This document shows positions 55,968 to 64,000 of a stretch of 64,000 nucleotides of DNA, piece after piece; the stretch's first letter is position 1, and every line of letters begins with the position of its first letter. Position numbers and translations under genes: made by a program. The DNA is from a virus: positions 1-64,000 of IMG/VR virus record IMGVR_UViG_3300042367_000583. The stretch is one strand, 5' to 3'. The notes under the pieces are model-generated. The model did not search any database and was not told the DNA's origin. It saw only the letters and a program-made list of their open reading frames with translations.

Positions 55968-58867
55968 TAGGTACTTATATCCTCTAAATAACAATTAGAA
56001 AACGGAATTGTAAAAGTGATCACAGACCCATTTAAGACAGTTTCTACCCTCAAAAGCCATTGATTGTCAAAAGTGTCAAAAGTTGCTTCTATAACTTTTC
56101 CGACCGCTCTTGGTGGGATAGTTCGCTCTCCTATCTCTACAGATGCAGCCGTTCGTATTAATACGGTTTCTTTTTTAAGATCAGGGAGGCTATCGATATA
56201 GACACCATCAGCTGAGAATTCATCGATTACTGGTTCTGATTCAATTTCTACTATGTCAGAATTAGAGATCGATTCATTTTTTGGGCGTGTAAAAGTGGGA
56301 CTGGCAACTTGAACAATTTCTTCTTTTATCTCTGATTGATATTCCAGAGAATCTTCTATCTCAAAAGTTTCTACTACTTTTGGCTCCTGATAGTGCAACA
56401 CCATACCCCTTGACTTAATTTCTAGTCGTCCATAACCAGCGTTTTCTAGCTGAGTAAGTAGGGTACGGGCGATAGAGGTATTTACTCTTTCTCCGTTAAT
56501 TTTACGTCCGCCAAATTTGCCGACAACTTCCCGGGGTGTCATTTTTCCAGCAGTTTTAACGATCTCCCAGATTTCGGATAAAATGCCCTGTACTGGATTT
56601 TCGTCCTGAGATGTAACTCCCTGAATTGTCAAGAATTGACTGATATAGAAGTCGGTCATCTTAGCAGCTTTAATGGCTGTTTGCACAGGAATACTGTAAA
56701 GATTGGTATTCTCTGGATCAAATATCCAATTGAGAAGATGGATGCTTAATGTAAGCCTTAAAAAGGTCTTCATTTGTTTGCCTAGGTAGGAAGCAAATGA
56801 TGGATTAATCGCTCGGTACTTCTTAATAAGTATCTCGTAATGGTATTTAATCCCGAAAGCGTAGTCTTCCCCGTTCGAGGTAAACCAACAATTATAAGGA
56901 TCGACAATCCCATTTTCATCAGCTTCTAGACTAATTCCACTGATTTGATTGATAATATTTTCGATACACTCGTCAATAGAGTTGGGATCTTCTGGCGGTC
57001 TGCCAGGACGAGGATCAAGAGGTTCATGAAGTAAAAAAAGATACCGAGAAACTGCCCCATCGACATCATTAGATAAATCAAGATATTTTCTGAGTTTCTC
57101 GACTTGTATCCCACCTAATTTATTAAGTGTTTGCCCATCTAAATAGTATCGATTGTCTTTGTTTACGCGGTCAAAAGTATTTCGGATAGGGCCATTCCAG
57201 TTACTTAAGTCTCGTTGCCGGTCATTCCCTTTACCACCTGATCGGTACTGATTTAATCCCTCGAAAAATCCCGATAATTCGTCATAGACGACTACCCCAC
57301 CTTGCCAAGAAGGTTGCGAGGACATCGTTTTTAAGATGCCATCAAGAGTACCTTCATCATAAAACCACCGACGCGCCTGACAGTGTTCTCTCTCGTAAAG
57401 ACGAGGGTTGATTTCAGCGTTTGTTTTGTTTGCCTTGCGATCTGACGCTGACATCTCTTGCCACGCAGCTTTTAGATCGTCTAGTGTAGATTGCTCTTTA
57501 GTAACTCTCTTCTGCTCGGCTAAATCTTTTCTTTTTAAAACCCGACAAACTTCATTTTGAGTGAGAGTTTTGCCAGTGGAAACCCCGCCCAGGTCTGCAC
57601 AATAGAATATCGGGTATTCCTTCCAGCATTCCCTTTCTCTTACAGTAGTTCGGAGGTTAATTGCAAACCGGCTACCTAAAATACTTCCTAGTATTGGCCA
57701 TAAAGAATGTAGTAATCTGATTGGGGGTTGATTTAATGTCTTGGCACGACTTATAATCGCTTCGGCTAAAGGTTTCGGAAGTATTTCAGAAAGATCAATC
57801 TCTTTTTTCTGGTAATGCTTACCTTTCAGGAACCCTTCTAATCCTGATTTAATAGCGTCCCCTTCTGCTATTTCTGTTTTACGGATTTCAATTAAATATC
57901 GTATTTCTGCTGGTTTCTTGCCAGTGGCTTTTGCCCACAGATCAACTTTTTCTTGCCACTGAGTTCGGGTGATTTCGTTCTGACCAATACAGCCGTCAAT
58001 AGCTGTTATTAGGTCTTGAAAAGTCATCGTTTCTGTTATTGTGACTTCCTTTTCTTTTTTCTCTTTTATTTCTTTTGGTTTATCAACTATTGAGGCTAAT
58101 AATTCCTTAAGATCGATTTTCTTTTCCTCAATCCAATTAAGAATATCTACCCCTTGAGAATCTGGTAAATGATCCCACAAAGGAGAATCTGGATAAGCAT
58201 AAAGCCATTTTGCATCGGGGAAATCTTGATAAATTTTCTGGCAGTGAGACACTCCCCCTTTGTCACGATCAGGGCATAAAATCAGATTTGCTCCCTTTAA
58301 AGCTTCTGTGTGGGACGATTGCCATTTCTTTGATCCGCCTATATTACAAGTGGCAACTAATCCTAGAGATTCAAGCTTTTCTACTTTAGTCTCACCCTCA
58401 ACTACAAATACCCGGTTTCCTTCTTTAATAGCCTTTTCTAGGCGGTCTTGACGATAAAGAGGTATATCTTTGTACTCAATATCGCCTATGCCCCACTTCC
58501 AAGTTTTACCATTGTCTGTAGAGTGTTGCTGTCTGATATCCTTTTTCCAGATACCATTCTCTTGATAGTCCTTCCGGTACACACGGACTCTTAACCCATT
58601 GGCAAGAGGGGGATAAAGGAAGTATTGGGCTTTTTCTTCTTTATAGGCAGAAAATTTGGGTTCTTTCTTGAGATAGTAGAGCGGTGTACCCTCACTATCT
58701 ACTTTGCTCGATTTTTCCCATCCTGGTGCGGGGTCGTAGTTTCGCTTGCATACCGAGAGTAGATTGCCGTCCTCGGCTGTGTACATATAGCACCAATCAG
58801 TCTTACCACAGTGGGGGCAAGGATTGTTTTCGTTGATCTTGACACGATTCGAGGATTGTGTTACCAT
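55967..58867 (-). CDS. primase-helicase (zinc finger, TOPRIM, DUF3987 ATPase)
   Basis: 966 residues. Zinc site CPHCGKTDWCYM...LLSVCKR near the N-terminus; TOPRIM with FVVEGETKVEKLESLG and CPDRDKGGVSHC; a helical linker; then a DUF3987-type ATPase with GGVSTGKTLTQNEV (Walker A) and GGVVVYDELSGFF (Walker B); a winged-helix-like end (TPREVVGKFGGRKINGERVN). It would prime and unwind phage DNA. It lies next to recombination genes. Confidence 0.88.
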   Translation of the reverse strand: MVTQSSNRVKINENNPCPHCGKTDWCYMYTAEDGNLLSVCKRNYDPAPGWEKSSKVDSEGTPLYYLKKEPKFSAYKEEKAQYFLYPPLANGLRVRVYRKDYQENGIWKKDIRQQHSTDNGKTWKWGIGDIEYKDIPLYRQDRLEKAIKEGNRVFVVEGETKVEKLESLGLVATCNIGGSKKWQSSHTEALKGANLILCPDRDKGGVSHCQKIYQDFPDAKWLYAYPDSPLWDHLPDSQGVDILNWIEEKKIDLKELLASIVDKPKEIKEKKEKEVTITETMTFQDLITAIDGCIGQNEITRTQWQEKVDLWAKATGKKPAEIRYLIEIRKTEIAEGDAIKSGLEGFLKGKHYQKKEIDLSEILPKPLAEAIISRAKTLNQPPIRLLHSLWPILGSILGSRFAINLRTTVRERECWKEYPIFYCADLGGVSTGKTLTQNEVCRVLKRKDLAEQKRVTKEQSTLDDLKAAWQEMSASDRKANKTNAEINPRLYEREHCQARRWFYDEGTLDGILKTMSSQPSWQGGVVVYDELSGFFEGLNQYRSGGKGNDRQRDLSNWNGPIRNTFDRVNKDNRYYLDGQTLNKLGGIQVEKLRKYLDLSNDVDGAVSRYLFLLHEPLDPRPGRPPEDPNSIDECIENIINQISGISLEADENGIVDPYNCWFTSNGEDYAFGIKYHYEILIKKYRAINPSFASYLGKQMKTFLRLTLSIHLLNWIFDPENTNLYSIPVQTAIKAAKMTDFYISQFLTIQGVTSQDENPVQGILSEIWEIVKTAGKMTPREVVGKFGGRKINGERVNTSIARTLLTQLENAGYGRLEIKSRGMVLHYQEPKVVETFEIEDSLEYQSEIKEEIVQVASPTFTRPKNESISNSDIVEIESEPVIDEFSADGVYIDSLPDLKKETVLIRTAASVEIGERTIPPRAVGKVIEATFDTFDNQWLLRVETVLNGSVITFTIPFSNCYLEDIST

Positions 58868-58907
58868 AAATGTTATCGAAATAAAAGAAAAGTGTTTTGT
58901 TTACACG

Positions 58908-58930
58908 ACCCGCTTCCGAGCGGGTTTTTT
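58908..58930 (+). terminator. hairpin with T run on the plus strand
   Basis: ACCCGCT/AGCGGGT around TCCG, followed by T6 on the plus strand. It sits in the 5' leader of the minus-strand primase gene; no plus-strand gene precedes it, so it may limit antisense transcription. From 58931 to 59022 I see nothing. Confidence 0.6.
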
Positions 58931-59022
58931 GTTGGGTAGTTGGGTAGATGGGTAGGAGGGAGCAAATCAAGGTATTTACTATCCTAGCAGAATTTTCTTG
59001 ATCGGTAAATACTACACTTGCA

Positions 59023-59271
59023 CTACACTTGTAAATCCTTGCTACGCTTAGATTTTAAGTTATACAAAGAGTTGTAAAACGCGGCTTCCCCATCTTTCCT
59101 TGCATTGAGTTCGGTATCGATGGGAATGGTAAGGTAGGATTTTAGTGCAATTTCAGTTGCCTCTTGGGTTTTTAGTCCTAAAATCTTTGATCTTTGGCAC
59201 ATCTCATCCCATAGTTCTTTCTTAACCCGGATTGACACAACTTTTATTGGAGCATCTTGATTGGCAGACAT
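59023..59271 (-). CDS. ribbon-helix-helix-like DNA-binding protein
   Basis: 82 residues. KVVSIRVKKELWDEMCQRSK and TQEATEIALKSYL fit a beta strand followed by two helices as in Arc/CopG proteins. An 18-base palindrome lies 6 bases upstream of the start, over the leader just after a TATAAT box, so autoregulation is likely. Confidence 0.65.
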   Translation of the reverse strand: MSANQDAPIKVVSIRVKKELWDEMCQRSKILGLKTQEATEIALKSYLTIPIDTELNARKDGEAAFYNSLYNLKSKRSKDLQV

Positions 59272-59276
59272 AGTTC

Positions 59277-59298
59277 ATACAGAATTTTCTGTATTATA
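59277..59298 (-). promoter_or_regulatory. -10 box with palindromic operator
   Basis: TATAAT (59298-59293) adjoins ATACAGAA-TT-TTCTGTAT (59277-59294). No good -35 is visible. Likely autoregulatory site of the RHH-like protein. Confidence 0.65.
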
Positions 59299-59436
59299 TC
59301 ATAAAAGTTGAGATTGCCTGTAAGTTTTTTGTAAGTTTTTTGTAGGGTAGTAAGCTTTTCTGTGTTCTGCCCCAAAAGATTTACAGAAAGAAGTTTACCA
59401 ATATTTACAGGAGAAACTGATCGGAGCATAACAGAG

Positions 59437-59462
59437 AAAACAGAGGGTTAACCCTCTGTTTT
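59437..59462. terminator. perfect palindromic hairpin terminator
   Basis: AAAACAGAGGGTT/AACCCTCTGTTTT, just past the stop of the 119-residue gene at 59474. The 59295-59436 gap has no gene. Confidence 0.8.
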
Positions 59463-59473
59463 TTATTTGAGAT

Positions 59474-59833
59474 TTATTGAAACATATCATTTGTTGCTTG
59501 ATATGTTCTAACTGGAGTAAATCCTTCTTTATCTTTTCGGTTAATTCCATAGTCACTTAAGTACGGACCGTAAAGGGGAATACATTCTAAATGTCTATAA
59601 TAATCCTTTAAGTTCCATCGGCTGCCATCAGAAAATACATAAACTGTATATCCGTAAACTATTTCAATTTTTTCTAGACTCCCAAGTATTCTTTTTGAAT
59701 GAATACTTCTAAAAATCTTTTTTTCTGCCTGTTTTTTTTCTTGTTCTATTTTTTCTGGACTCAGTTGTACGGGGTCAGGACAAGGCCACTCTGTTTCACG
59801 AGCAGGACAATCTGAAGAGACGAAAAAAGACAT
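59474..59833 (-). CDS. hypothetical protein, 119 residues
   Basis: Pro/Cys-rich start (SSDCPARETEWPCPDPVQLS), a helix (PEKIEQEKKQAEKKIFRSIH) and a beta part (VYGYTVYVFSDGSRWNLKDY). Unrecognised. It has the common TTAGGAGTATT ribosome site. Confidence 0.6.
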   Translation of the reverse strand: MSFFVSSDCPARETEWPCPDPVQLSPEKIEQEKKQAEKKIFRSIHSKRILGSLEKIEIVYGYTVYVFSDGSRWNLKDYYRHLECIPLYGPYLSDYGINRKDKEGFTPVRTYQATNDMFQ

Positions 59834-59885
59834 AATACTCCTAATTGTTTTGATTTTTAGTTGATAACTGATAGCTAATTTTAAA

Positions 59886-60338
59886 CTAATCTAACTTAGA
59901 TAGTAAAGCTTCAATTGTCTTTAGCCCATTCCCCGCCGCTACACATCCGTCTTGAGAAGCTAAAAGCGACAAATCTAAAAGCATTAGTTCAAAAAAGACT
60001 GTTTTTTCTTCTTTGCTAGAAAAAGGAAAAATATCGTGGACTTCATTTGCTAGTTTTGTGGCCATCAGTAGAATTTCGGGGTTGAGTGCATTTTTTTGGT
60101 TCATTGTTTTTTCCAGTTTAGATAGCAGGGTTTCAATGACATGAAATGTGGTTCCGCACCAACTTTTCATGTAGATATTAAGTCTATAGCAATTGTAGAG
60201 GTTTTTAAGCATTTGCTCAAAGATATCTTCTTGATCTCCTCTTTCTAAAGAAGCAAATATTTCTTTACCAACTGTATCTGCTAATTTTTGGGATAGCAGT
60301 CTAATTTGAGTTTTTGTACGTGCATGATTTTGGCTCAT
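59886..60338 (-). CDS. hypothetical helical protein, 150 residues
   Basis: Two similar halves: FEQMLKNLYNCYRLNIYMKS...VIETLLSKLEK and FFELMLLDLSLLASQDGCVA...TIEALLSKLD, so probably an internal duplication. Unrecognised. Confidence 0.6.
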   Translation of the reverse strand: MSQNHARTKTQIRLLSQKLADTVGKEIFASLERGDQEDIFEQMLKNLYNCYRLNIYMKSWCGTTFHVIETLLSKLEKTMNQKNALNPEILLMATKLANEVHDIFPFSSKEEKTVFFELMLLDLSLLASQDGCVAAGNGLKTIEALLSKLD

Positions 60339-60387
60339 CGTTTTTTAATTTATTTAGCAATTTCTAACCGATAACTGATAGCTGATT

Positions 60388-61440
60388 TTAACTTAATCTT
60401 TCTACAAAATCAATAACTTTTTCCCATAACTCTTTGGGAAAATCTACGGTCATTGTATCATCGTCTGTTTGCCTTGCGTTCCCCTCGTTTACTAAGGTCA
60501 TCAGCAGGTATTTAATATCTTTAGCTTTAGGAGTAAGTTTAATGGGTTTTGGTTCCGTTTCGTCGCTAGGTTTTACACTCTCATCGGAGTCAGTTGGATT
60601 TTTAGACTCTATAAAGTTGGCTGTTACCGATTCGACTAATTCCCCAGTGGCTTTTATCCCTTTTTCTTCTGCTATAGCTACAGTCTCTAAAAGCACATTT
60701 TCTTTTTCCGAGAGTGTTAGTTCATTGTTCCTTACAAGATTCTGTAAAGCCGTTTCCGATACTTTACCTTCGATTGCTTTTAATGTCGGACTAGACATCG
60801 AGGAAATCTCTAAAGTTCGGTTATATTCTGATTTTTTCCATCCAGTTTTTTCGCAAAACTGTTGGCAGGACTGTTCTTCAGTTAAACCAGCTAATCTATC
60901 CTCATGTAAATGTCTTTTGATCAGTTTCGCTTTGTCGTACACTGATAGTTTTTCGCTATCAGTGCCGTAAGAGAGCATTTGATACTCTAAGTCCCGGACG
61001 GTCAGACCTGATGCTAGAGGCTTGATAATTGCCAAAACATTAGGAACAATAATCTCTTGAGAGGCTAAAAGCAACCAAGCTAATACCCTTCGATGCCCGT
61101 CCATAGGAAACAGTCGATCACCATCGGCGACTAAATGTAAAGGTTGATAAATTGTTCCCGATGCTAGTATTTTATCGGCTAGTTCTTTAATTAACTCCAA
61201 GTCGTAGGTAACGCGAGTGTTCCATCCGTTTTCACCTGAGATGGACTCAATTAAGTCTTGACTAAAGGTTAAATGGGTTTCGCTAGGTAGGACGCGCATT
61301 TTGCCGTCGTCATGTATTCCTATTCTCGGCCCGATAAAATCACCATTAGCCATTCTAAAAGAAATTAGTCGGGGATCGATCACTATTAACTCCCGTGCAG
61401 AGCCATAGGCTCTGATTCTGTCTCTTGATTTTGCACTCAT
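60388..61440 (-). CDS. ParB-like nuclease-domain protein
   Basis: 350 residues. LADKILASGTIYQPLHLVAD and FPMDGHRRVLAWLLLASQEI are the ParB/Srx core (the G-x-R-R motif appears as GHRR); a helical DNA-binding part follows (YDKAKLIKRHLHEDRLAGLT; QQFCEKTGWKKSEYNRTLEI). No ParA gene is in the window. It may bind the phage palindromes or act as a KorB-type regulator; both are inference. Confidence 0.8.
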   Translation of the reverse strand: MSAKSRDRIRAYGSARELIVIDPRLISFRMANGDFIGPRIGIHDDGKMRVLPSETHLTFSQDLIESISGENGWNTRVTYDLELIKELADKILASGTIYQPLHLVADGDRLFPMDGHRRVLAWLLLASQEIIVPNVLAIIKPLASGLTVRDLEYQMLSYGTDSEKLSVYDKAKLIKRHLHEDRLAGLTEEQSCQQFCEKTGWKKSEYNRTLEISSMSSPTLKAIEGKVSETALQNLVRNNELTLSEKENVLLETVAIAEEKGIKATGELVESVTANFIESKNPTDSDESVKPSDETEPKPIKLTPKAKDIKYLLMTLVNEGNARQTDDDTMTVDFPKELWEKVIDFVERLS

Positions 61441-61444
61441 TTTG

Positions 61445-61855
61445 TTACTCCTCAGTTGTGCTTGGGTTGTAAGTTAGTCCCCAGATGCGAGACGTTCCGT
61501 ATGTTTCTTTATAATCACCCTCTACTACAAAATTAGAGGCTATAGCGATAGCTTTCATAAACAAGTTAGCATCCTTTTTTAACTGTTTAGGGATAGGAAC
61601 ATCTGTCTTACAAAAAACAAGAAATAACCACAGCCAAAATGTTATTTTCTTTGTAATAGATTGATTCCAGTTGTAATTACCAAGAACAAGACAATCCATT
61701 ATATTGTCCTTGATTGCGGATTTATAAAACAGTTCTAAATAGTCTAATTTAGGATTCTGTTTCACTTCTAATAGTAAAGCATCAACGCATTGTTTAGCTT
61801 CGGTAGGCAAGCTATTGTATTCTCTCCGAACTAGCATTGCGCGTTGAATGTCCAT
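61445..61855 (-). CDS. 136-residue paralogue family, member 1
   Basis: YNSLPTEAKQCVDALLLEVK, a hydrophobic central helix (ITFWLWLFLVFCKTDVPIPK) and KKDANLFMKAIAIASNFVVE. Three adjacent genes share this plan. Possibly membrane associated. Function unknown. Confidence 0.65.
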   Translation of the reverse strand: MDIQRAMLVRREYNSLPTEAKQCVDALLLEVKQNPKLDYLELFYKSAIKDNIMDCLVLGNYNWNQSITKKITFWLWLFLVFCKTDVPIPKQLKKDANLFMKAIAIASNFVVEGDYKETYGTSRIWGLTYNPSTTEE

Positions 61856-61897
61856 TGGCTTACTCCTTCTGTAGATTATTTTTAGTTGTTTCTTGCT

Positions 61898-62308
61898 TTA
61901 TTCGTAGTCCCAATCAATCAATGGGAGAATGACATAACCCTCCTCTGCAAGGTAACTAGCTATAACAAGAGATTGTAGAAAAAGACAATAGTTTTTCTTG
62001 AAAAGATTAGGTATTGCTACACCTGTTAAAATCGAAAAGATAAACTGGAATATAGCAGTTTTAAAACGCCAAAAACATCCTACTTTCCTGTCTGAATCAG
62101 CGTCAATAAATGCACTGCTTAAAAGACATTCTATATCATTGTCATCTGCTTTGATTACGCTTTCATAAACTCCTTCTAGTATTTTCGATGCAAAGGGTTT
62201 TTTTGATGTTTTAGTATTTTTAACTAAGCAATCGACATATTGCTTGACTTCTGTTGGCAACTCAGCGTAGCTTAAGTTGATTAGTACTCGATAGGTCAGG
62301 CTTTTCAT
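61898..62308 (-). CDS. 136-residue paralogue family, member 2
   Basis: YAELPTEVKQYVDCLVKNTK, FKTAIFQFIFSILTGVAIPN, KKNYCLFLQSLVIASYLAEE: the same three blocks as member 1. Good GGAGTAAAAAA site. Confidence 0.65.
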   Translation of the reverse strand: MKSLTYRVLINLSYAELPTEVKQYVDCLVKNTKTSKKPFASKILEGVYESVIKADDNDIECLLSSAFIDADSDRKVGCFWRFKTAIFQFIFSILTGVAIPNLFKKNYCLFLQSLVIASYLAEEGYVILPLIDWDYE

Positions 62309-62312
62309 TTTT

Positions 62313-62714
62313 TTACTCCTCAGTTGTATTGTCGGTTATTTCTTTATACCAGCTTTTTTCTGCTAGAAAAATCGACGCTAGTGTTAAAGCTTCTCTGAAA
62401 AGATCAAAATCTTTTTTAAGAGGAGAAGGAATAGCAACTCCTGTACATATAGGCATAAGAATAGTTATAACCCAAAATTTAACCCGATTAATAAAAGAGA
62501 GATTCCATTTACCATCGAATAAGTACAGATAGACGTATCCTTTTTGTATATCTCCTTCCCACCACTAGATTAATATCTCGTTAGTTATTTGGCTAGTTTG
62601 AGATTTTTTTAATAAATCATCAATCCAATTTTTTGAGTCAAGAGATAATTCGAGATATTTATTTTTAATCATAAGCTTATATAGCTCCTCTTTGAGATGC
62701 GAGTTGATGTTCAC
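62313..62714 (-). pseudogene. 136-residue paralogue family, member 3, with in-frame TAG
   Basis: GTG at 62714 with GGGGAG upstream. Codon 50 is TAG (62567-62565), but the same frame continues WWEGDIQKGYVYLYLFDGKW, FWVITILMPICTGVAIPSPL and LTLASIFLAEK to a TAA at 62313, matching the family to its end. A single nonsense change in an otherwise intact gene, or a recoded stop. TAG is used as a normal stop elsewhere (5550). Confidence 0.75.
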
Positions 62715-62747
62715 TGTTTTACTCCCCAATTGTGCTAGTTTTTACTT

Positions 62748-63167
62748 TTAAGGCATTTTTAGGTCTTCATAGCGTTTTCCCCATTCGTTAACAAGAATCG
62801 TAATTTCTGGAAGATTAATCGCTTTACCTTTAATCCATATATACGGATTATTTGATTCTGATAAACTTGTTAATGTTTCAAATAGCAAGTTTGTAGATTT
62901 CAATTCTACAAATGTTAAATTAATCTTGATTACTTTTTTAGTTTTGCCAGAATCGCAAGTAATCTCAAAATCTGCCTTTAATTGCTGTACTTGATTAATG
63001 CCTACACTAAAAACTAGGTTAGCTACCAATCCATGCAAGCAAATATTTTCGACTTGCCCTGTACTTAAAACTTTCCATTGGTTTTTGCTGCTTTCAACTA
63101 AGATTTCTTGTATTTGCTGGGAAGTCAGTTCATCCCACCAATCACGACTTAAGAGATTCAGATTCAT
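62748..63167 (-). CDS. hypothetical protein, 139 residues
   Basis: LSRDWWDELTSQQIQEILVE then strands (KADFEITCDSGKTKKVIKIN). Unrecognised. It lies between the RecT-like gene and the triplicated family. Confidence 0.6.
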   Translation of the reverse strand: MNLNLLSRDWWDELTSQQIQEILVESSKNQWKVLSTGQVENICLHGLVANLVFSVGINQVQQLKADFEITCDSGKTKKVIKINLTFVELKSTNLLFETLTSLSESNNPYIWIKGKAINLPEITILVNEWGKRYEDLKMP

Positions 63168-63246
63168 TTAATACTCCTTAATTCCCATTTTTAGATTTTT
63201 TAGCTTTTCAGGTCTTTATAGGTTGCTGATAACTGACAACTAACTA

Positions 63247-64000
63247 TTAAAAATCTTCACTGAGAAGTTCACCAGGATCAATATTTTCACTGCGAACTTC
63301 TATTACTGGCTTTAGCCTTGCGTCTATAGCTTTTTTTAGGAGGTCGGCTAATTCTTTTTCAGAGGTTGCTTGTTGGGCGACTTGTTCTGCTTCTGATTGA
63401 GGTAATCCTTGATTTACAGCCCAAATAATTCCAGCTTGTTTGCGCTCTTCTGATAGCGACGACTGTGGTTTGCTTGGCAAAGATACTTCCACATCTACTA
63501 CATTACCAGATTCGCCAATTTCAGCGCCTAGCTCGTCAGGATTATAAATAGGTGCGCCAAGTGCTAAGTCGGGGCAAAACTCACGGAACCCGTTAGAAAT
63601 CGCCCTTGCAAAAAGCATATTTTTGGGGTATTTTTTCCAGTTAGGATTCCCTGCGAGAAGTCCTGCTGCTTGGGCATCGTCTTTTGAAAAAGAACTAATC
63701 CCTAAAGATTCCCAGTTGTTTTGCCAAAGCTCAAAAAACTCTAATTCGCAGATTTCTGGCGTGTGTTTAATTTTTTTGTATCGGTATTTACCCGATCCTT
63801 TAATTAAAGCCGCCATTAAATTAGCACTTAATGCAGGTTTTCCTTGTATTAAATGAATACCAGTCATCGAAGCAAAGGCTGGAATACCTAACTCTTTTCC
63901 TGCTAAAACTTTGACAAAACATTTAGCAGCACTTTGTACATCCCCAAACATTCCTGATTTTGCCAAAATATCAGAAACTTTGTAAATATCATCGACTGTT
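63247..64000 (-). CDS. RecT-like single-strand annealing protein (5' end outside window)
   Basis: The frame is open to the right edge. ELGIPAFASMTGIHLIQGKP, SANLMAALIKGSGKYRYKKI, FSKDDAQAAGLL and WKKYPKNMLFARAISNGFRE are marks of the RecT/Redbeta-like proteins of many phages; the acidic tail ends GELLSEDF. It would anneal single strands during recombination-dependent replication. A matching exonuclease is not in view. Confidence 0.75.
   Translation of the reverse strand, partial: TVDDIYKVSDILAKSGMFGDVQSAAKCFVKVLAGKELGIPAFASMTGIHLIQGKPALSANLMAALIKGSGKYRYKKIKHTPEICELEFFELWQNNWESLGISSFSKDDAQAAGLLAGNPNWKKYPKNMLFARAISNGFREFCPDLALGAPIYNPDELGAEIGESGNVVDVEVSLPSKPQSSLSEERKQAGIIWAVNQGLPQSEAEQVAQQATSEKELADLLKKAIDARLKPVIEVRSENIDPGELLSEDF

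Noticed and set aside
59244-59429. A 61-codon minus-strand frame upstream of the RHH-like gene
   Set aside because: It crosses the palindromic operator and promoter, has no ribosome site and an unusual composition.
60388-61440. A plasmid-type ParAB partition system
   Set aside because: Only the ParB-like protein is present; no ParA ATPase in the window, and phages often carry ParB-like proteins alone. The link to the palindromes is kept only as inference.

Overview
The window is phage DNA from a virus of a cyanobacterium, probably a bloom-forming freshwater host of the Microcystis type. The evidence is a phage nblA gene (phycobilisome degradation), cyanobacterial protein families, heptameric AACTGAT repeats of the kind common in such hosts, low GC (roughly 35-40%), and a full set of tailed-phage virion, packaging, replication and nucleotide genes. 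I see no integrase and no transposase. Both edges cut genes (a tape measure at the left, a RecT-like protein at the right), so this is an internal part of a larger genome.

Layout. 1-8.2 kb (minus): tape measure, a G/GT tail chaperone pair joined by a -1 frameshift site, tail tube, neck genes. 8.4-13.1 kb (minus): small accessory and probably early genes, many behind copies of two promoter/operator repeats, ending in a palindrome-rich non-coding tract. 13.2-15 kb (minus): a coiled-coil regulator-like protein, a sigma-region-4-like HTH protein and a HAD phosphatase. 15.4-18.9 kb (plus): both terminase subunits; the large one carries an intein inside Walker A. 18.9-24.6 kb (mostly minus): a probable Fe/2OG oxygenase, HigA-like, FGE/SUMF-like, XRE and PadR genes and a CAU tRNA. 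24.6-26.3 kb: a decayed regulator paralogue and a second palindrome-rich non-coding tract. 26.3-30.1 kb (plus): host-contact/tail-fibre genes, one GC-rich and apparently recently acquired. 30-37.2 kb (minus): class I ribonucleotide reductase, a thymidylate synthase-like fusion, nblA and small genes. 37.3-46 kb: RusA resolvase, connector, capsid, prohead protease, minor head, a broken methyltransferase and portal. 46-52 kb (minus): GH19 endolysin, a holin/spanin candidate and tail-tip proteins. 52-64 kb (minus): SF2 helicase, three small paralogue families, a primase-helicase, a ribbon-helix-helix-like protein, a ParB-like protein and a RecT-like annealing protein.

How it works together. Packaging, head and tail modules are all present but scattered and on both strands, separated by early and accessory blocks. 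RNR, the TS-like enzyme and NblA would turn host protein and nucleotide pools into phage DNA. Primase-helicase, SF2 helicase, RecT-like protein and RusA form a recombination-linked replication set. Most striking are a protein-kinase-like domain inside the tape measure, the Walker A intein, two FGE-fold proteins whose C-termini look like diversity-generating retroelement targets although no reverse transcriptase is in the window, a four-copy promoter/operator that looks like a phage regulon, two non-coding tracts full of near-identical palindromes, and a candidate small RNA at about 42.0 kb.
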